From the NCBI GenBank assembly GCA_963921825.1, contig OY997590.1, positions 38,457,039 to 38,521,038 of the forward strand: a stretch of 64,000 nucleotides of DNA. The letters run 5' to 3'. Positions 10,987 through 23,600 of this stretch are shown here, in pieces. The position numbers were made by a program, and so were the translations under genes. This DNA comes from Erodium maritimum. Taxonomy: Eukaryota; Streptophyta; Magnoliopsida; Geraniales; Geraniaceae. The notes beneath the pieces are model-generated. The model saw nothing but the letters and a program-made list of their open reading frames with translations, had not been told where the DNA came from and ran no database searches. Every line of letters begins with the position of its first letter. Position 1 is the stretch's first letter.

Positions 10987-13285
10987 TTGAGCCTCTTTCT
11001 TTCGCGTGCTTTTTTATCGTGTCTCACATACTCTTCTTTCTATTCGAGGTTTATGTTAATGACGATATGTTTGTCCCTTTCTTTTTTCTTATTTCGCCGA
11101 AACTCCATGGAACTCCCTTCTCCTCCGCTTCTTCCTCTTCTCCTTCATCTTCACCCCTCCGAGTCTACTATGGTTTTTCTAAACTACCCATCTCTGCAAA
11201 AATCGATAGCCTCATCGATTTCTCCTTCTCAAGGATCTAAACCCTTCACCTCGTCCCCGCTGTTCCCAACTCTTAAAACACCGCTAACCGCAATCTCTAC
11301 CAACAACCCCCCTTGCAACCTTGACCTTCCAAGCAACATGCACAAGATTCGGTGTTGGGAGAATACCCAAATTCACACCATCAAGCCTCCACCTCAGCCT
11401 CTAGGCTACAATCACCACCGGACCCATGTCCAACGAGCTTGCACTCGATTCAGGCCAAGCTCATTGAGGTTTCCATTGATGACCCCCAAAAAGAGGAGTT
11501 TGACGACGATGATACGATTAGTGAGGTCCCAGTCAAAAAGGTTCCTGATAGTCGAAGATTCTCTGTACCGTTTTTCTCTTGTCGGTCGCCTTCTAGATGA
11601 TAAAAGGGTAAGAACCTGATCACTCGACATTGTAATTGAAAATGCCTGGAACGTAGGGGACTTGAAGGTCCAGCCACTAACAGACAAAATCGTGCCTTTC
11701 TACTTCCATTCAAAAGTAGCAATGGATGACATTCAAGATAGGGAGCCATGGTCCTTCTATGGTATTGTGCTGCTCCTCACTCCTCTACCTACACGCACCC
11801 AACCGGAAAGCTTAAGATTCCGATATGTTCCTATATCGGTGAGAGCTTATGATATTCTGGTAGAGGCTAGAACCTCCCAGATGGGAGCTTTCATAGTCTC
11901 AAACCTCGGAAGGGAATTTGAAATCCGAAGGGAGAATAATCCGAAGAACCCAAGCCAGCCACGAGGTTGGGACCCGTTCCTATGGCTTCAGGTGGAAATG
12001 GATGTTACACGGACGCTCCTTCGCCAACTTAATTTGCAACTCGATGCAAATGAAAAGTCACTTAAGGTCCGACTTGAATACGAGAAGTTGCCAGATTTTT
12101 GCTATCGGTATGGCCGGCTCGGAAACCTAAATAGTGATTGCTTGGTTGTCCTCCCAAGCGTGGACCAGCTAGCAAGAAGATATGGAGAGTCGCTAAGAGC
12201 TTCCCCAGCAATCCAATCGGGAGGGATCTTCCGCACAGACTGGGATGCCACGCCACCATCGACTCTGGCATTGGCGACAGAAACCCCACAAATCTATCTT
12301 TTTCTATTTATGTTACAAGTCCTCAAGAACGATCAGAACCAAGCCAACCGGCCACCATTAGTCAACCAAAAGGAACGGCCCCCACTTGGGAGCCCATTGA
12401 AATTTAACCCATAATCTTGCCTAAAGTTCAAAGTATCGAAAATCTCTTACCAAAGGTAATAGTTAAGGATATGGTACGTGAGAAGGGATCAACATCCCTT
12501 TCTGTCACCGCCCGTGAGGACAAGGTGCCCAAAGATGGTGGGGGATCGCAGTCACAAGAGAAGCCGCCTCAGGATCAGACTGAGCTGCACCAATTTCATC
12601 TTATCAAGCATATACTCCAGCATGAAATTTGTGCAGGTTTTGATCATAGAAAGACACTTGCCCCAACGGAGAGCAAGCCAAATAAAGAGACGAAAAAGAA
12701 ATAGTCGGTGAAACGAGACACAAGGAAAGCAAAGACTATAAAGACCCTTACTAGAGAGAAAACCGATTAAGTGAAGCAGTGGTTAGCTCGAAGAAGAGAG
12801 CTTTTGTATTGAAGGACATTAACCCGAATATGATGGATTGTAAGTACGTAACACCCCCTACCCCCCGTTCCCCACCCCCGTGTATGTCGACGAATGCTGG
12901 TAAGCAGCCTCGTCAAGAATTATGATAGGCCCTTGATCGGTTGAGAGGTTCTTCCGAAATACCTACCAACCTTTCCTTGGCCCTATTTTAGGGGGGGTCA
13001 TGTCCCTTGGGGTGATTGTCGTTATGCCCTCGCGATCCAAGAAAACCACCCTCCCGAGAATTATTTAGCCCCTTGGTCTTGTGTTATCGAGCGTATCTTC
13101 AGTTGTTAGTGTTTTTTTACTAGTTTGTGTAGAATTATTTTAGTTTTAGCCAAGTGTGTCGGATCACTTATTTCATTTCAAATGAGGGATTTCGGTCATC
13201 ATCTCGGGTTTTATCCCTTGAATCTCGGTGTTGTATCGTTTGGTTTGATTGAATGAATGCATAACATTTCCTCAATAAAAAGCTT
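10987..13285 (+). mobile_element. Decayed LINE-type element (DUF4283/zf-CCHC_4 ORF1), RT part missing
   Basis: A plus-strand piece with a CT-rich leader, an ORF1-like segment (11640-12700), and an end near 13285 that runs TGAATGAATGCATAACATTT then CTCAATAAAAAG, typical of plant LINE 3' tails. No endonuclease or RT motif is seen between, so the copy seems internally deleted, or two fragments lie side by side. Confidence 0.5.
11640..12414 (+). pseudogene. LINE ORF1 fragment, DUF4283 plus zinc-knuckle remnant
   Basis: The plus-strand frame shows the DUF4283-to-zf-CCHC_4 pattern of plant LINE ORF1: DREPWSFYGIVLLL, LRFRYVPISVRAYD, GREFEI, LWLQVEMDVTRTLLRQL and YEKLPDFCYRYGRLGNLNSDC. The knuckle is degenerate: family members have CYRCGR.GH...C, here the second Cys is Tyr and the His is Asn, so zinc binding is unlikely. 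No start codon at the expected N-terminus; the upstream part is in other frames. Confidence 0.7.
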
Positions 13286-14125
13286 ATAGCTTATATCACA
13301 AAAGTTTGGAGACTGTAATAAAATCAACGTTGTATAGCACAACACACTCACAAAACTCCACCGCTCCACCTTTTCTTTCGTTTTTGTCATTAGTTACGGT
13401 AATTGTGGTTCCAATCACGGGGTTACCGGTAGGACTCTCTCCCACCCCGTCCGACGTTGTCTTAGCCTCGTCGTCATTCTCTCCATTCTCCATCGCTTCC
13501 CTCTTCCTGAGCTTCTTCAGCCAAGTCTCTTTGTCGTGCTCCTCCGGCCAAGCATTCAGATCTGCACCCACCTTCCGTTGGAGCTTCGCAGGATGAGTCG
13601 TTGTCGTGCTCATTCGGTCAAATATGTACCCCTCTCCTAACTCCGCAAGTTGTTCCGTGTAAAAATGAGCTCCCCTTATACAAAGTGCGCCCCCTAGATA
13701 TGGACCGCCTCCATCTTCTCACCCATAACGTCCCTCCTCTCGGTGGACTCATAGTTCCACCACACGACGGAGGAGACCAATGAGACCTTCTAATCAGTTT
13801 CCTTCACACATCCTTGGCGGTGGCATCGTACTAGTGAAGAAGGAGAGGTTGGGGCTCACGGGGCTGTGAAATATTATGGTGAGAGGGTTCGACACAAAGT
13901 GGTGTGGTGAGGGATGGAATAGGCGGGGTTAATATAACCAAGGGTTTCTTAGTCATTTTTTGAAATTATATGTTCATGTGTAGTGCACATGACCATTTTC
14001 TGTCAAAAAATGGACGGAAAACAATACCGTGATATTTCTTGATAGTTAGGATAGCTTTTTAGCGATTTTTTTTAGTTAGGGTACATTATGTGCTACAAGT
14101 GACTAGCTAGGGGTACAAAACTGAT
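13286..14125. other. No recognised gene; short open frames and a MITE-like tail
   Basis: A minus-strand open stretch (13296-13613, 105 aa, charged and Thr-rich) is unrecognised and could be chance. At about 13930-14125 the sequence becomes AT-rich, with TTAGTTAGGGTACATTATG and a GGGGTACAAAACTGATC stretch resembling the ends of Mutator-like MITEs, but I could not find the partner end. Confidence 0.4.
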
Positions 14126-16450
14126 CTTTTCCCTAATCGGAGAAAGAAGATCCCGATCCCAATAAGTCAGCCTACCACAATGTACAATACGAGTGATTCA
14201 GAATCTTCTCAAACACAACATCACCATTATCCATCACGCTATTAAAATTAGCCGCATTTCTCATCAACCAAACCATGCCTTCCACCAATAATATGCCCCC
14301 AAACCTCTCCACTAGAGCACAACGTCATAAGAAGATATAGGCATCACACAAAAAATATTCCACCAAGATGAAACCCTACCCCAGATCCACCAATGAAACC
14401 AAACAATGCAGCAACAAGTGACATGAAGTTTTCATACCTTCTCTACAAAGAGGAGAAAACATCTGATTGATCGTCACGTGAACACCACTACTCTATAGGA
14501 AAATTGTAGTAGGTAAAGCTCTCTCAGCCGCCAACCAAACCAGAACACAATGCTTGAGAGGTATCCCCGTAACTCATACGACTGATACCCAATGGCTTAA
14601 ATATTGATGATAGTTATATTCAAATGTAGAGGTGTAAATGAGCCGACCCATATAAGAGTATGATAAATTTTTGAGATCCATTAAACAGAAAAAGGATAAT
14701 TTCTCCAAGCAGTGAAGATACCACCAATATTGCCAATAGTAAGAATAAAACCAAGCTCCCAAACTGAGAGTAAACCACAAGGACTTAAGAATTTATTAAG
14801 GATATCTTCTGACTTTGATTTTTAATCAGAATGAAGGAAGGTAGTTGCTTGTTGCACACGTTTCTCATAGTCATCCTCTTTTAAGTAAAGGTCGATCCCC
14901 TCATGGTTATGCTAGAAAGAGTTACTTCTGGACTGAGGATCTACCTCATCCATACATCCCACAACACCATCATTATCATCTTCCAGGTCTACATACCCTT
15001 CCTCTGAATCACACTCAAAAGAGACCCTTTGATTCATTTCATCTTTTAAATTATCGAACTAGTCAGCCATAAGCTCATCAATAATGTGGGACCTAAGGCT
15101 TTGCAATATCACTTGGACTTTCTTCCTTTGCAAATATTTCTTGATAGAGGAAAGGTTAATAGAACCATAAGGCAATGTCTTAGATCTAGTTGCATACACA
15201 AAGAAAATAAGAGTTTGTTTTTTTGTTAATTTCCTCTTCTTAACTTGTAAGAAGGTTTAGAGTTTTGAAAATTGGAGCCAATATTTCCCTTAGTTTATTT
15301 TTAAAAACCTTCCCTCTCAGCCAAAATCCCTTTGTTTTTCTAGAGACTAAGGGCCCTAAGAACTGATTGGTACAAAAAAGGTAAAGCCTCATTTATGTTG
15401 ATTGTTCCCAACTAACTTTTTCCTCCACAACACTTTTATCAATGTTTTAGAACTTCCCCACTATCACTTCTTGTAAGCTAGATTCTCTCACTTATACACC
15501 CAACTCAAGGGCCAATAATGATTCAACTAGAATTTGATCGGAATGATCTTTTTCCGGCAACAAACATGCGTTTTTCAGTTGAACTTCTTTCTCTTGAACC
15601 ACCATATAAAAGGCTCAAATCCTTAGACTTTGACCAGTAAATGCTTCCCGTAATATCTGCAAACAACCCAAGTAGTTGGTATCTAGGTCTTTAATTCTTC
15701 TTGAAACTATATCGTCATTAATGAGATCCTACCGTAGAGGATCTATGTTCTCAATGTCATATTTAATTCCCTCGGGTGAGTTGGAATAAACCTCTTTGTC
15801 TCTGTTATCCATAAAGAAGGGTTGTATATTCGAGTAAGGATAAAACCCATCAACCTCATCTAAGACCCCGAATTCACTAGATTCTAAGTTACTGTTACTT
15901 GTGTCTTGAGAATCCAATGAAGAAGAATCAGGATGCTTGTCAAGTTGTTCAATAATCAGCACAAATTGATGATCAATACTGCAACCAAAACCAATACTCT
16001 ATCATCACCCAAAACTATTGATACCTCTTTAATCAATCCCCGCATTTTATCAGTATGTTCGAGAACATAAGCAACATCAAAATGTTCCCCATATTTAGAA
16101 TATGAATGAGTAAAAACCAGGTCTCCTAATTCTAAAATTCAAGTCTCAAAGGTTTCTTCACACTACCCTAAATAGGAATACCATGTATCGAAAATCAAAT
16201 AAATATTTCAACCTTAAAAAAATCTTCTCTTTCTAAGGGATTATAGCCATCCACCTTTGAATGTATTGCACATTATCATTTATCATCTGACCATCAAAGA
16301 GAGGGCCATGACAATATACTAACAAAACTCTATTGCCTAGAGATTTTAGAAAAACCTCACAAAACTCCTTCCCTTGCGACCTCCCTCATCACCATTTCTA
16401 CACTTGCATAAATGTTTTAGATTGTTAGATGAACCTTCTTCACCATCTTA
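14126..16450 (-). mobile_element. Decayed LINE, related to the RRM-type LINE at 7342-10460
   Basis: Minus-strand 14980-16450 resembles the C-terminal ORF1 region of the first LINE: the acidic block around 14985-15075 aligns base by base with 7850-7920. A run of charged residues (SSLDSQDTSNSNLESSEFG) sits at 15729-15962. Further along the minus strand (14560-14130) decoded fragments such as LAAERALPTTIFL followed by a GVHVT...C pattern resemble the RT-associated zinc-binding domain (zf-RVT) at the end of plant LINE ORF2. The central endonuclease/RT part is missing, so the copy is internally deleted as well as frameshifted throughout. Confidence 0.55.
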
Positions 16451-16624
16451 TTTAGTCATATTACCGTAGAACCTCTAGCTAACTTCTGATAAATTGTTCG
16501 AGAAGTTGTAGCTGTAATGTTGACCGAGATGGGATGTTGTAAATGAAAATCTAGAAATATGTTCTTCCAACTTCTGACCTCCCCCTTTCTACATCATCTT
16601 GATTGATGTGTAATAGCTTCCTCT

Positions 16625-17815
16625 TCTATTTATTTTTTGAAATGAAGGATTCATTAATGATTAATAAATCTTACATACCGAACCACAAAATAAAGCAACA
16701 TAAGCATTGCATTCACCGGTCGTTCTCGGGAACCCGTGAGATGGCCAACGAGATGAATAGCTCTCTAAAAGGGTGGCACAGCGTCTAGATAAACAACAAC
16801 TACCAAGTCGGTCTTTCTTATCGACTCTCTGGAGAGATCCGTTGAAAAAAAGACCCGACTAGAAACGCCACCAAAGGCAGCAGTCACACCAACCGGGGAT
16901 CCGATAGGGAGAACAAAAAAATACAACCAACAAAAATAACCTAAATAACATAAACCACAACCACGAGCAAAAACTACTCGCGACCGAGCTCCGAAGTCTG
17001 GGATTGGGATCGAGGCGAGGAGGGCGGCGCCGATGGGTGCTGATCTAATCCGCTTGGGGCTGGTGCACGGATCTAACCGGGTAAACACGATAAGTAGGAG
17101 CTCGGCTAAACAGCTCGAACTACAGTGTTCCGATAAAAATTGGGTCCAGAATTGACTGATTGGCCAGAAGAGGAGCGTGACAGGGAGCCTTAGTCGGAGG
17201 AGGATTCGTCGTTGGGAGACAAAGCCGAACGGGGGACCGGGAAGCCGAACATCTTCCGTTGAGGAAAGGGGTCGAGACAGGGGCAGAAAGACTTAGAGGC
17301 AGAGAGGGGAAGTCAGTTCTGGCCGTAGATTGGCCAGAGACGGGAGGAGGAGGGTTGATTAGACCGGGGAAAGATGGTGGGTGACAGATCTGGCCCTTGA
17401 AGGTCGGGGAGGGGGCTGAAAAATGTGGGGGCGATGAGGGGAGGTCGGTCTGGCCGGAGACTGGACGGAGGCGGGCATGTGATGGTTGAAACTAACCGGG
17501 GAAGGGTGTTGGGAGACAGATCTGGCTAAGGGAGGTCGTGCAGGGGGGGGGGGGGTTGTTCCGTTGAGGGAGGCGGAGGCGGACAGAGGAAGCGGACGAC
17601 GACGACGGGTGAGCTCCGGTCTGTGGCTGGAGATGGAGGTGGAACTCGTGAGGTTCCCTTGGCCGGAGAAGCAGACGGAGTTGGAGGCCGGAAAATGGCT
17701 GGAACGGGGAAGAAGAGCCAACATCGGGCAAAGCAAGGTCTGCTGAAGGACGGGGCCGCACTGGTAGCTCCCGTGGCCGGAGCCGCGACACCCACTAGCA
17801 ATGGGAACAAATGAG
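16625..17815 (-). mobile_element. Possible 5'-GC-rich retroposon with A-rich end (unassigned)
   Basis: Read on the minus strand, this stretch goes from a very C-rich, Pro/Ser-coding-like section (17815-17100) to a T-rich section and ends at 16640-16625 in an A-rich run after ATTAATCATTAATGAATCC. Two imperfect direct repeats of about 100 bp (17314-17405 and 17442-17535) contain GGCCGGAGACTGGA-like and GGGAGACAGATCTGGC-like motifs. A 13-G run lies at 17543-17555. No frame has recognisable domains. It could be a LINE 3' region or a non-autonomous retroposon; I cannot decide. Confidence 0.35.
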
Positions 17816-18400
17816 GCGTGTGAAGTTTCAGAGAGCTAGGTTACGGGTCTAGTCAACTTCACTACTTTTCACAACACTAGAGGGAACGTTTCGAGTAGGG
17901 AGGGAGTTGAAATTTTATAATCAACTGCTCCTCTAGTTTCTTTGAGTGAAACACCTTTCATGTTTTGACATAATACATTGATAATTTGCTTCCACCCTTA
18001 CTCATGCTTGTTGTTGAGGATTATTTTTTAGGAGTTGTTTTTGAGGATTTAAATGTATGTCAAAAAAATCTTCTTCCCATCTAGGAGTCTTATGTTGTCC
18101 CATTCCGACCATTCTTCAGATAGACGTTCTTTATTAATAACGTTGAACTTTTTTTCTTTAAACCTGACATTTCCTTGTTCCATTAGTTTCACCGTAATGA
18201 TTCGTCTTAGAGTAGATTCAAAGCTTGGAGATGGATACCCCATAAAAGAAAAAGACGTCATGCCTTGCAGTTTAAATCTAGTAGTTTTTCTTAACTAGTT
18301 AATCTTATGCACGAGAATGTTGTATTTAATTGATTAAATAAATAAATGTTCAAGTAGAATAAAAATTAACCAACAAATGAGAAATTACATAATAAAAGTA
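17816..18400. other. Intergenic, no feature recognised
   Basis: AT-rich unique sequence with short chance frames only. Confidence 0.6.
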
Positions 18401-19960
18401 GTATATTCTCTCTCGTTCTCGTTGAGCACCTCGCCTTAGCCCTAGCCCTAGCCGCGCTATGGTGCTTTTTTCTGGTGCCGCCGCTGCCATGCACCCTGCC
18501 CAGTCGCCACATGGGGCTGGGTCTGTGGGTCGCGCCGCCCCGGTGTCACCCCGTCCCATCTGGTCACTTCCCTCGCAGACCATGCCCGATGTGGGGATAA
18601 ATATCGGTGGGGATGGCTGCCTTCGTCCCCATCTTCTCCTTCTTCCTCCCTCTTCTTGGGCCGGTTCTATTCGGTTCCACGCCCTTTGATGTTGCTGTCG
18701 GCGGGACATTCTGGTTTGCGTCCGGGAGACTTGATACGTGGCCCATATGTAACTTCTTCTCCAAGTTATAGGGCAGTCCCGCCTCGCCTGAACCCTAGCC
18801 CGACTGTCCGGGCTAACCATGACCTTGCTCTAGTGCCTAGGGTGGACGACGGTGGTTCTAGGGTTGCGAGATTTATTCCCTCTCGAAACCAAGGTGAGGG
18901 GATCACTCGGGACGTGACAGTGTGGTCGGCGTACTCTGCGATCACGACGATGCGGATCCGGTCCCAGAGCTTGATACGTGACGCGTATGGGTGGAGGAGG
19001 AGGACGATTGAGGCTGTTTCCACGTTTGCTCGGCGAGGATGGGCGCAGAGGCAAGTTAGGGTTTGGATACCTTACCGTGGGGATGTTCCTGGGCCGGCTG
19101 GTGGGGTCGATGGCTCTCCGTATATGGCTTCGAGGAGAGACGCACTGAATTGTGAGGAGGATGAGGCTGCACGAAGGCCAGTTAGGTCGTCGCCCTCGCT
19201 CCGGTATCCTCAGGGCCACCTTCCTGCATATCGGAGGGCCTGCTGCGGTATAATCTGGCGATAGGGCCTCATCCCCGTGTGAGCCGGCGGGAGTCCCAAC
19301 CATCATCTCTGGCTTCGATGGAGCAGAGATCACCGGGGGATCGCGAAGTCGGCGTTGCACTACAAGAGCTCGTGGAGGGAGCTGCCCCGAGTACACTGAC
19401 ATTGGACCCGATACCTAAGACAAGGTTGTCTTGAGGAAGGGGAACTGGCATGACAATGGACCCGATACCTAACCCAAGTCCCCGATTTGCTACCAGGGAC
19501 ACCAGCCAGCCGTCCGCGATGGGCGGTCCACTCCAAACCCGGTGACTTTTGAACACGGGAAGATCTGACAAGGGCCGGCTGGCGATCAACTCTTTGTTGA
19601 TTCGATTGCTGACCACCTGCTCCGGGAGCACAATGGGTTTGGGGGTGGAGGACGCCCACATCCGGGGATGCGAGATGCTGAAGTTCCATCGCTCGTTACC
19701 CTGGGGAGCGCAACTGCTGGAGTGTTGAAGAGGACGACGTTCGCTCCTATTTGGGCCGCCGAGCTACAAGCGGGGAAGAGGCCCCGCCGGGCGGGATGAT
19801 AGACAGTCAATGCATCGGGGACTGGCCCTGGAAGGGGTCCCCAGACGATGTTTTGCCTCCCACCGTCACCATTGTTGAGCTCCTAGAGTTCCGGTACCCC
19901 GTTCCCCCCATCGTATTCTGAATTTTCCCGTGGGGCATTCAAATACCGTCTATGACAGTT
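18401..19960. other. GC-rich block of unknown origin
   Basis: GC content rises sharply against both flanks. The plus strand starts with CT-rich sequence and CCTAGCCCTAGCC, then holds an open frame at 18656-19264 (202 aa, Arg/Pro-rich) and overlapping minus-strand frames (for example 19269-19661). None has a domain I recognise. A short phrase, GGACCCGATACCTAA, occurs twice (about 19405 and 19460). It could be a decayed retroelement or a captured gene fragment. Confidence 0.4.
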
Positions 19961-20678
19961 CTGATATTAAAAGGCTCAATGAACCATTGTTCATTCATAC
20001 TGACCTTTCGTGGTTGAGGAGCATGTTCCTCGATGCACATCAATGTAGTCGATTTTAAGAGTTATCGCTAAAAAACCGACAAATGAGATTGACATTAAAG
20101 AATTCTCACTATTGACAACCACAATTTCAACTTCTAGTCGTCCGTTACACAGAATTAACAGATAAAGTAGGATGGCACCGAAAACTTGAGAATGGTTGGT
20201 TACCGCAAAGACCGTTATCGAAAAGAAGCAAGAGCTAAACAATCAGTTAGTAACAACGGCAAGTAGTGTTGGGTGGGTGTCAGAATTCAAGTAACTCACC
20301 CATCCACCAGAAAAGAAGCACCAACCACAACCTTGTAACCACATTGGCCCAGCCACAGCACCACATTTTCTCGAACCCATGTCTCCAATTCAAGCTTCAT
20401 TTATGGGTCCGGTGGCAATGAAAGCGACTCGTCCGTGGCAGTTGAGTTGAGCACCAATCTTCCCTTCCTCATTAATGTCTGCCTCTCTACAACAAAACCC
20501 CATTTACTCTCTCTCACCACAAACATTTTCTTCATTCATCCCTTAATTGGGTCAAGGTAAGAATTACAAAGTTCATATTTTTATTGTTTTAAAGTGGTGT
20601 TGCTGTTATAGGTCGCACCATGCTCTGCCTCTGCCTCTTCATGCACAGATAGACACAGGACGGTGAAGTGGTGCCGTA
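19961..20678 (+). promoter_or_regulatory. Upstream region and leader of the receptor-like kinase gene
   Basis: The last 250 bases look like a plant 5' leader: CT/CA-rich ACAACAAAACCCC and CTCTCTCTCACC. GTCAAG|GTAAGAATT at 20556/20557 and a pyrimidine-rich run ending GCACAG at 20648 look like a 92-base leader intron, which would place a splice junction about 30 bases before the ATG. No clear TATA box was pinned down. The leader intron is an inference. Confidence 0.45.
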
Positions 20679-23600
20679 ATGGTGGAAGCTAAGCTGCTCC
20701 TGCTGGGTCTCTCCCTAATCCTGCTCTCGATTTTTCACTATGTGCTAGCCCAGAACGGAACCGAGAGGTCCGCATTGGTCGATCTCAGGTCTTCGCTGGG
20801 GCTCCGCGGCAAGGACTGGCCCATTAAGTCGGACCCGTGTTCGTGGGAGGGCGTTCGTTGCGGCGGCTCCGGCCGAGTCGCCGGGATTAATGTGTCGGGG
20901 CTCCGGCGAACCCGCGCCGGGAGGGCTAGCCCCAGGTTTGCTGTTGATGCTCTGGGGAATTTCACGGAATTGGTTTCGTTCAACGCTTCTGGGTTTTCGC
21001 TTCCTGGGTCTATACCGGAGTGGTTTGGGCAGCGCCTGAGTGCACTCCAAGTGCTCGATCTTAGGTCTGCTTCGGTCGCCGGGTCGATTCCGGCGTCGCT
21101 CGGTGGCCTGAGGAAGCTCAAGTCTTTGTACCTGTCTGGTAACAACCTTACTGGGAATGTTCCTTCCACATTGGGGATGTTGTTGGAGCTCTCGATTCTG
21201 GATCTTTCTCTGAATTTTCTTACTGGGCCAATACCTCCTGATTTTGCTTCTCTTTCCACTCTCACCACGCTTGACCTCTCTGGAAATTTCTTATCTGGGT
21301 CTGTTCCTCCAGGTTTTGGGAGTTTCTCTAGGCTTGAAAGCTTAAATCTTTCTGATAATAGTCTTTCTGGGTCTCTTCCTGCTCAGTTGGGTAAGCTTTC
21401 TCAATTGCTTGAGCTTGATCTTAGCAAGAACTCATTGTCCGGGTCATTGCCTGTGGAGTTGGGAGGGTTGAGAAGCTTGAAGAGGATGGTGATCGGTTAC
21501 AATGGTTTAGAGGGTCCTTTGCCTGGTGGTTTGTTTTCTAGTCTTCCTCAGCTGGAGGTTGTAGTTCTGAGTGGCAATAAGCTTGATGGTGCTCTTCCTG
21601 ATGAGCTGTGGTCAATGCCCAATTTGAGCCTTGTTGATGTCTCCAATAATAATTTCACTGGTGTTTTGCCAAACCTCCGTAATGCCTTTGGTGCTGGGTT
21701 CAACCTCTCAAACAATCTGTTTTATGGAACTTTAACTTCTCCACTTAGGAAGTTTCTGTTCTTTGACCTCTCTGGCAATTATTTTCAAGGCAAGGTTTCA
21801 GATGAAGGTCGGAACGCTACAACACTTGATCAGAATTGTCTCCAGGTCGTGTTCAAGCAGAGGAGTTTTGAGGACTGTAGGCTGTTTTATGAACAAAGAG
21901 GCTTGCCTTTTGATAACTTTGGGGTCCAAGAACCAGCAGCAGCACCGGAACAGCATGACTCGAAGAAGAGCAAAAGATTGATATTCATACTGGTGGGATT
22001 GTTTGGCGGACTTGGATTCATATTTCTTTTGATATTGGTTCTGGTACTGATATTGAGAATGTGTGACAAGGGCTCAGCAAATCTAAGATCTAGTGCAAAT
22101 GTGGGACCTGTTCCAGAAGCAAGCCCAACTCTTCCAAAAGATGTTAATATTATTTCGGGTGTTGGAGAGCCATTTACATATGAACAGATGATCCTGGCTA
22201 CCAGTGGGTTTAGCGAATCGAATCTTATTAAACATGGCCATTCTGGAGATCTCTACCGGGGGTTACTGGAGGGTGGGATTCCTGTGGTTATCAAGAAGAT
22301 TGATTTGCATAATCTCAAGAAAGATACAGACATGATCGAGTTGGAATTACTCAGCAAGGTCTCACATACAAGACTTGTACCCCTATTAGGACATTGCTTG
22401 GAACAGAATGAGAAGCTTTTGGTTTATAAGTACATGCCAAATGGTGACTTGGCTAGTTCCTTTTTCCGAGTTGCCAATTCAGGAGATGATAGTTTGCGAT
22501 CACTGGATTGGATCACGAGGTTGAAGATTGCAATAGGAGCTGCTGAAGGCCTTTCTTACCTTCATCATGAGTGTACCCCCTCCATTGTTCACAGGTACTA
22601 ATGCTATGCTGCTTTTATTTGCTCTTCACCACTAACCCTTAACATTTAGTTATGCAGAGTTAGTAGACTGAGGTAGTATAAATTGCCTTATAGGTCTGTA
22701 CTGATGATTAGGAAAGAATTCTCTAGGAGTGGTCAAGTGTCAGATCCAACATGAATATGCCCATACCATGTAGAAGCATCTATCACCTATGCATTGTAGC
22801 CTCTCGGAATTCTATAGAGATTTTGCTTTTGTATATGCGATTTTGTTCATAGTAGAAATTGAGGAAGTAAACAAAATCCTCTATTTCAAAGATTCATCTT
22901 TCTCAATCTAAATTTAGCTTCACATGCTTGTTGTGGCAACAGTTACAGATTTTAAGATAATGAACGTGATACTCAAGGACTCCAAAATGTGACTTAAAAA
23001 GCCTTCTCTTTGAGTGAAATAGAGGATTTATTGCTTAGCATCTCAAAGACAACAATTCTAGCCCTGTGGAAATTATGGGCTTCATACAAAACCATGCTCA
23101 ATTCATTTTGCTTCAAATTTTAAATCCAGTTACATTTTTGGTTCAAATTTTAAATCCATTTTTTTTTTGTGGTTGAAGGGATGTTCAAGCAAGCAGTATA
23201 CTTTTGGATGATAAGTTTGAAGTGAGACTTGGAAGTCTGAGCGATGTTCACACCCAACAAGATACTCACCAAAATGTGCTCACAAGGCTGCTGTCAAAGC
23301 CACAGTAAGTGTTTTATCAGTTATTAATCTTAGTTTCACCTTTAGTAGCAGTGGTTCTACCATTCCTTTGTCTTGATACTATTGAGCTACATGAATTTCT
23401 ATTTCTTTTTGTGTTTTACTTCAATTTATTATATCCATTGTTCACACTTGTAAGCCTTCATGTTCATATTGCATCAGAGTCTGTGTCCTTCCTCGAACTG
23501 TTAATCAACAACAGAACATTAGAGAATGAAAGAATACAAATAAGTGTTTAGAAAGACATGGAAATAAAGAAATGGGTAGAATTGATGGCTTACCTTAAAT

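Noticed and set aside
17359-17814. Several overlapping 80-125-codon frames on both strands
   Set aside because: GC-rich sequence without stops in many frames; no domain and no codon preference for one frame.
18430-18455. CCCTAGCCCTAG as interstitial telomere repeat
   Set aside because: Only a few units and not the plant CCCTAAA repeat.
20738-21268. 176-codon minus-strand frame opposite the LRR exon
   Set aside because: It is the antisense shadow of the LRR coding sequence.
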